A stretch of DNA of 64,000 nucleotides from Arenicola marina (taxonomy: Eukaryota; Annelida; Polychaeta; Arenicolidae), in assembly GCA_964019135.1 (NCBI GenBank), contig OZ025260.1, positions 12,642,254 through 12,706,253 on the forward strand, given 5' to 3'. Positions within the stretch are counted from its first letter, which is position 1. Each line of letters opens with the position of its first letter. The translations under genes and the position numbers were made by a program. Positions 61,073 through 64,000 of this stretch are shown here, piece after piece. Under the pieces are notes generated by a model, which saw nothing but the letters and a program-made list of their open reading frames with translations, did no database searches and was not told where the DNA came from.

Positions 61073-61384
61073 CTGGTAACGGAGAGCAAGTATTACACAG
61101 ATAAACTCAAAACTCAAGCGCGTCTTTTTTTTTTGGTGCAACATTAAAGTAATTTAGCCGCAACTGTGATTATAAGTCGAGTAAGGTATCTCTAGACGAC
61201 GATGTCCAGCATAACGGTGATAAGTTGGACACGAATGAAAGCATTTCTGTTTATTCAAGAGACACGGTATGATTTCTTTTCTTTTCACCAGATATGGGTC
61301 CTGATTCCACTTACACTAACCGCCATATTGAAGAAGAAAACAAAACACTGGACTGGTTATTATCGTTACACTCCAGCGGGACGA
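61073..61384. other. WDR19 intron part, unique
   Basis: About 310 bp between the penultimate exon and the 51/52-bp array, with a T(9) run near 61126. Nothing else recognised. Confidence 0.5.
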
Positions 61385-64000
61385 TGACGTCACACACCTG
61401 ACTATGCCCTCTAGCCTTACACTCCAGAGGGACGATGACGTCACACACCTGACTATGCCCTCTAGCCTTACACTCCAGAGGGACGATGACGTCACACACC
61501 TGACTATGCCCTCTTGCTTTACACTCCAGAGGGACGATGATGTCACACACCTGACTATGCCCCTCTAGCTTTACACTCCAGAGGGACGATGACGTCACAC
61601 ACCTGACTATGCCCTCTAGCTTTACACTCCAGAAGGACGATGATGTCACACACCTGACTATGCCCCTCTAGCTTTACACTCCAGCGGGACGATGACGTCA
61701 CACACCTGACTATGCCCCTCTAGCTTTACACTCCAGAGGGACGATGATGTCACACACCTGACTATGCCCCTCTAGCTTTACACTCCAGAGGGACGATGAT
61801 GTCACACACCTGACTATGCCCCTCTAGCTTTACACTCCAGAGGGACGATGACGTCACACACCTGACTATGCCCTCTAGCTTTACACTCCAGAGGGACGAT
61901 GATGTCACACACCTGACTATGCCCCTCTAGCTTTACACTCCAGCGGGACGATGACGTCACACACCTGACTATGCCCCTCTAGCTTTACACTCCAGAGGGA
62001 CGATGATGTCACACACCTGACTATGCCCCTCTAGCTTTACACTCCAGAGGGACGATGATGTCACACACCTGACTATGCCCCTCTAGCTTTACACTCCAGC
62101 GGGACGATGACGTCACACACCTGACTATGCCCCTCTAGCTTTACACTCCAGCGGGACGATGACGTCACACACCTGACTATGCCCCTCTAGCTTTACACTC
62201 CAGAGGGACGATGACGTCACACACTTGACTATGCCCCTCTAGCTTTACACTCCAGCGGGACGATGACGTCACACACCTGACTATGCCCCTCTAGCTTTAC
62301 ACTCCAGAGGGACGATGATGTCACACACCTGACTATGCCCCTCTAGCTTTACAATCCAGAGGGACGATGATGTCACACACCTGACTATGCCCCTCTAGCT
62401 TTACACTCCAGAGGGACGATGACGTCACACACCTGACTATGCCCTCTAGTTTTACACTCCAGAGGGACGATGATGTCACACACCTGACTATGCCCCTCTA
62501 GCTTTACACTCCAGCGGGACGATGACGTCACACACCTGACTATGCCCCTCTAGCTTTACACTCCAGCGGGACGATGACGTCACACACTTGACTATGCCCC
62601 TCTAGCCTTACACTCCAGAGGGACGATGATGTCACACACCTGACTATGCCCCTCTAGCTTTACACTCCAGAGGGACGATGATGTCACACACCTGACTATG
62701 CCCCTCTAGCTTTACACTCCAGAGGGACGATGACGTCACACACCTGACTATGCCCTCTAGCTTTACACTCCAGAGGGACGATGATGTCACACACCTGACT
62801 ATGCCCCTCTAGCTTTACACTCCAGCGGGACGATGACGTCACACACCTGACTATGCCCCTCTAGCTTTACACTCCAGAGGGACGATGATGTCACACACCT
62901 GACTATGCCCCTCTAGCTTTACACTCCAGAGGGACGATGATGTCACACACCTGACTATGCCCCTCTAGCTTTACACTCCAGCGGGACGATGACGTCACAC
63001 ACCTGACTATGCCCCTCTAGCTTTACACTCCAGCGGGACGATGACGTCACACACCTGACTATGCCCCTCTAGCTTTACACTCCAGAGGGACGATGACGTC
63101 ACACACTTGACTATGCCCCTCTAGCTTTACACTCCAGCGGGACGATGACGTCACACACCTGACTATGCCCCTCTAGCTTTACACTCCAGAGGGACGATGA
63201 CGTCACACACCTGACTATGCCCTCTTGCTTTACACTCCAGAGGGACGATGATGTCACACACCTGACTATGCCCCTCTAGCTTTACACTCCAGCGGGACGA
63301 TGACGTCACACACCTGACTATGCCCCTCTAGCTTTACACTCCAGAGGGACGATGATGTCACACACCTGACTATGCCCCTCTAGCTTTACACTCCAGAGGG
63401 ACGATGACGTCACACACCTGACTATGCCCTCTAGCTTTACACTCCAGAGGGACGATGATGTCACACACCTGACTATGCCCCTCTAGCTTTACACTCCAGC
63501 GGGACGATGACGTCACACACCTGACTATGCCCCTCGAGCTTTACACTCCAGAGGGACGATGATGTCACACACCTGACTATGCCCCTCTAGCTTTACACTC
63601 CAGCGGGACGATGACGTCACACCCCTGACTATGCCCCTCTAGCTTTGCACTCCAGCGGGACGATGACGTCACACACCTGACTATGCCCCTCTAGCTTTAC
63701 ACTCCAGAGGGACGATGACGTCACACACTTGACTATGCCCCTCTAGCTTTACACTCCAGCGGGACCATGACGTCACACACCTGACTATGCCCTCTAGCTT
63801 TACACTCCAGAGGGACGATGACGTCACACACCTGACTATGCCCCTCTAGCTTTACACTCCAGCGTGACGATGACGTCACACACCTGACTATGCCTCTCTA
63901 GCTTTACACTCAAGAGGGACGATGATGTCACACACCTGACTATGCCCCTCTAGCTTTACACTCCAGCGGGACGATGACGTCACACACCTGACTATGCCTC
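61385..64000 (-). repeat. Donor-spanning minisatellite of WDR19, 51-52-bp unit, at least 50 copies
   Basis: On the minus strand the unit reads TGGAGTGTAAAGCTAGAG, G(G)GCATAGTCAG, then GTGTGTGACGTCATCGTCCC. The 51-bp form translates as WSVKLEGIVR ending in AG before GT. AG plus the first G of exon 60949-61072 gives Arg, making KLEGIVR-KPD, as in vertebrate KIEGMVR-RPD. The unit therefore appears to repeat the end of the preceding exon with its donor. Most units have an extra G (52 bp), which breaks that frame. The array runs off the window. Confidence 0.93.

Overview
This is eukaryotic (animal) genomic DNA with spliced genes. It covers most of the 3' part of a PCM1 gene (pericentriolar material 1, the centriolar-satellite scaffold) on the + strand and the 3' end of a WDR19/IFT144 gene (intraflagellar transport complex A) on the - strand. 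I recognised both from conserved peptide blocks and joined exons by GT-AG boundaries and reading-frame phase. The organism is not named in the sequence. Deuterostome-like PCM1 and WDR19, tRNA-derived SINEs and, above all, minisatellites that run across exon-intron junctions suggest a cephalochordate (amphioxus). I recall, unverified, that such junction-spanning minisatellites were described at an amphioxus alcohol dehydrogenase locus. This assignment is inference.

Layout. 29-46888: twenty predicted PCM1 exons whose phases all agree; the gene continues upstream of the window. About 3.4 kb is coding. Most of the other 43 kb is tandem repeat with unit lengths of 14, 15, 17, 24, 25, 27, 31, 32, 35, 42, 56, 72, 90 and 95 bp. 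46889-59131: intergenic, with small arrays, a 3.5-kb array of 90-bp units, two promoter-like segments and unrecognised sequence. 59132-64000: the last two WDR19 exons (- strand), each with a minisatellite attached to a splice site. The gene continues past the right edge.

Main observation. Many arrays are not random intronic satellites: their units copy a splice site together with adjoining exon sequence. Clear cases are nine in-frame 5' splice sites at 15-bp spacing after exon 40374-40504; about 34 copies of the 3' splice site of the last WDR19 exon; about 50 copies of the 5' splice site of the preceding unseen WDR19 exon; some 55-60 copies of exon end plus donor after exon 34357-34861; and 3-4 copies of the acceptors of exons 7778-8498 and 16978-17227. 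Splice-site choice in this locus could therefore depend on array length and could generate length-variable proteins.

The very long ORFs in the window (up to 1555 codons) are tandem repeats without stops, not genes. PCM1 and WDR19 both act in the centrosome-cilium system and lie tail to tail here.
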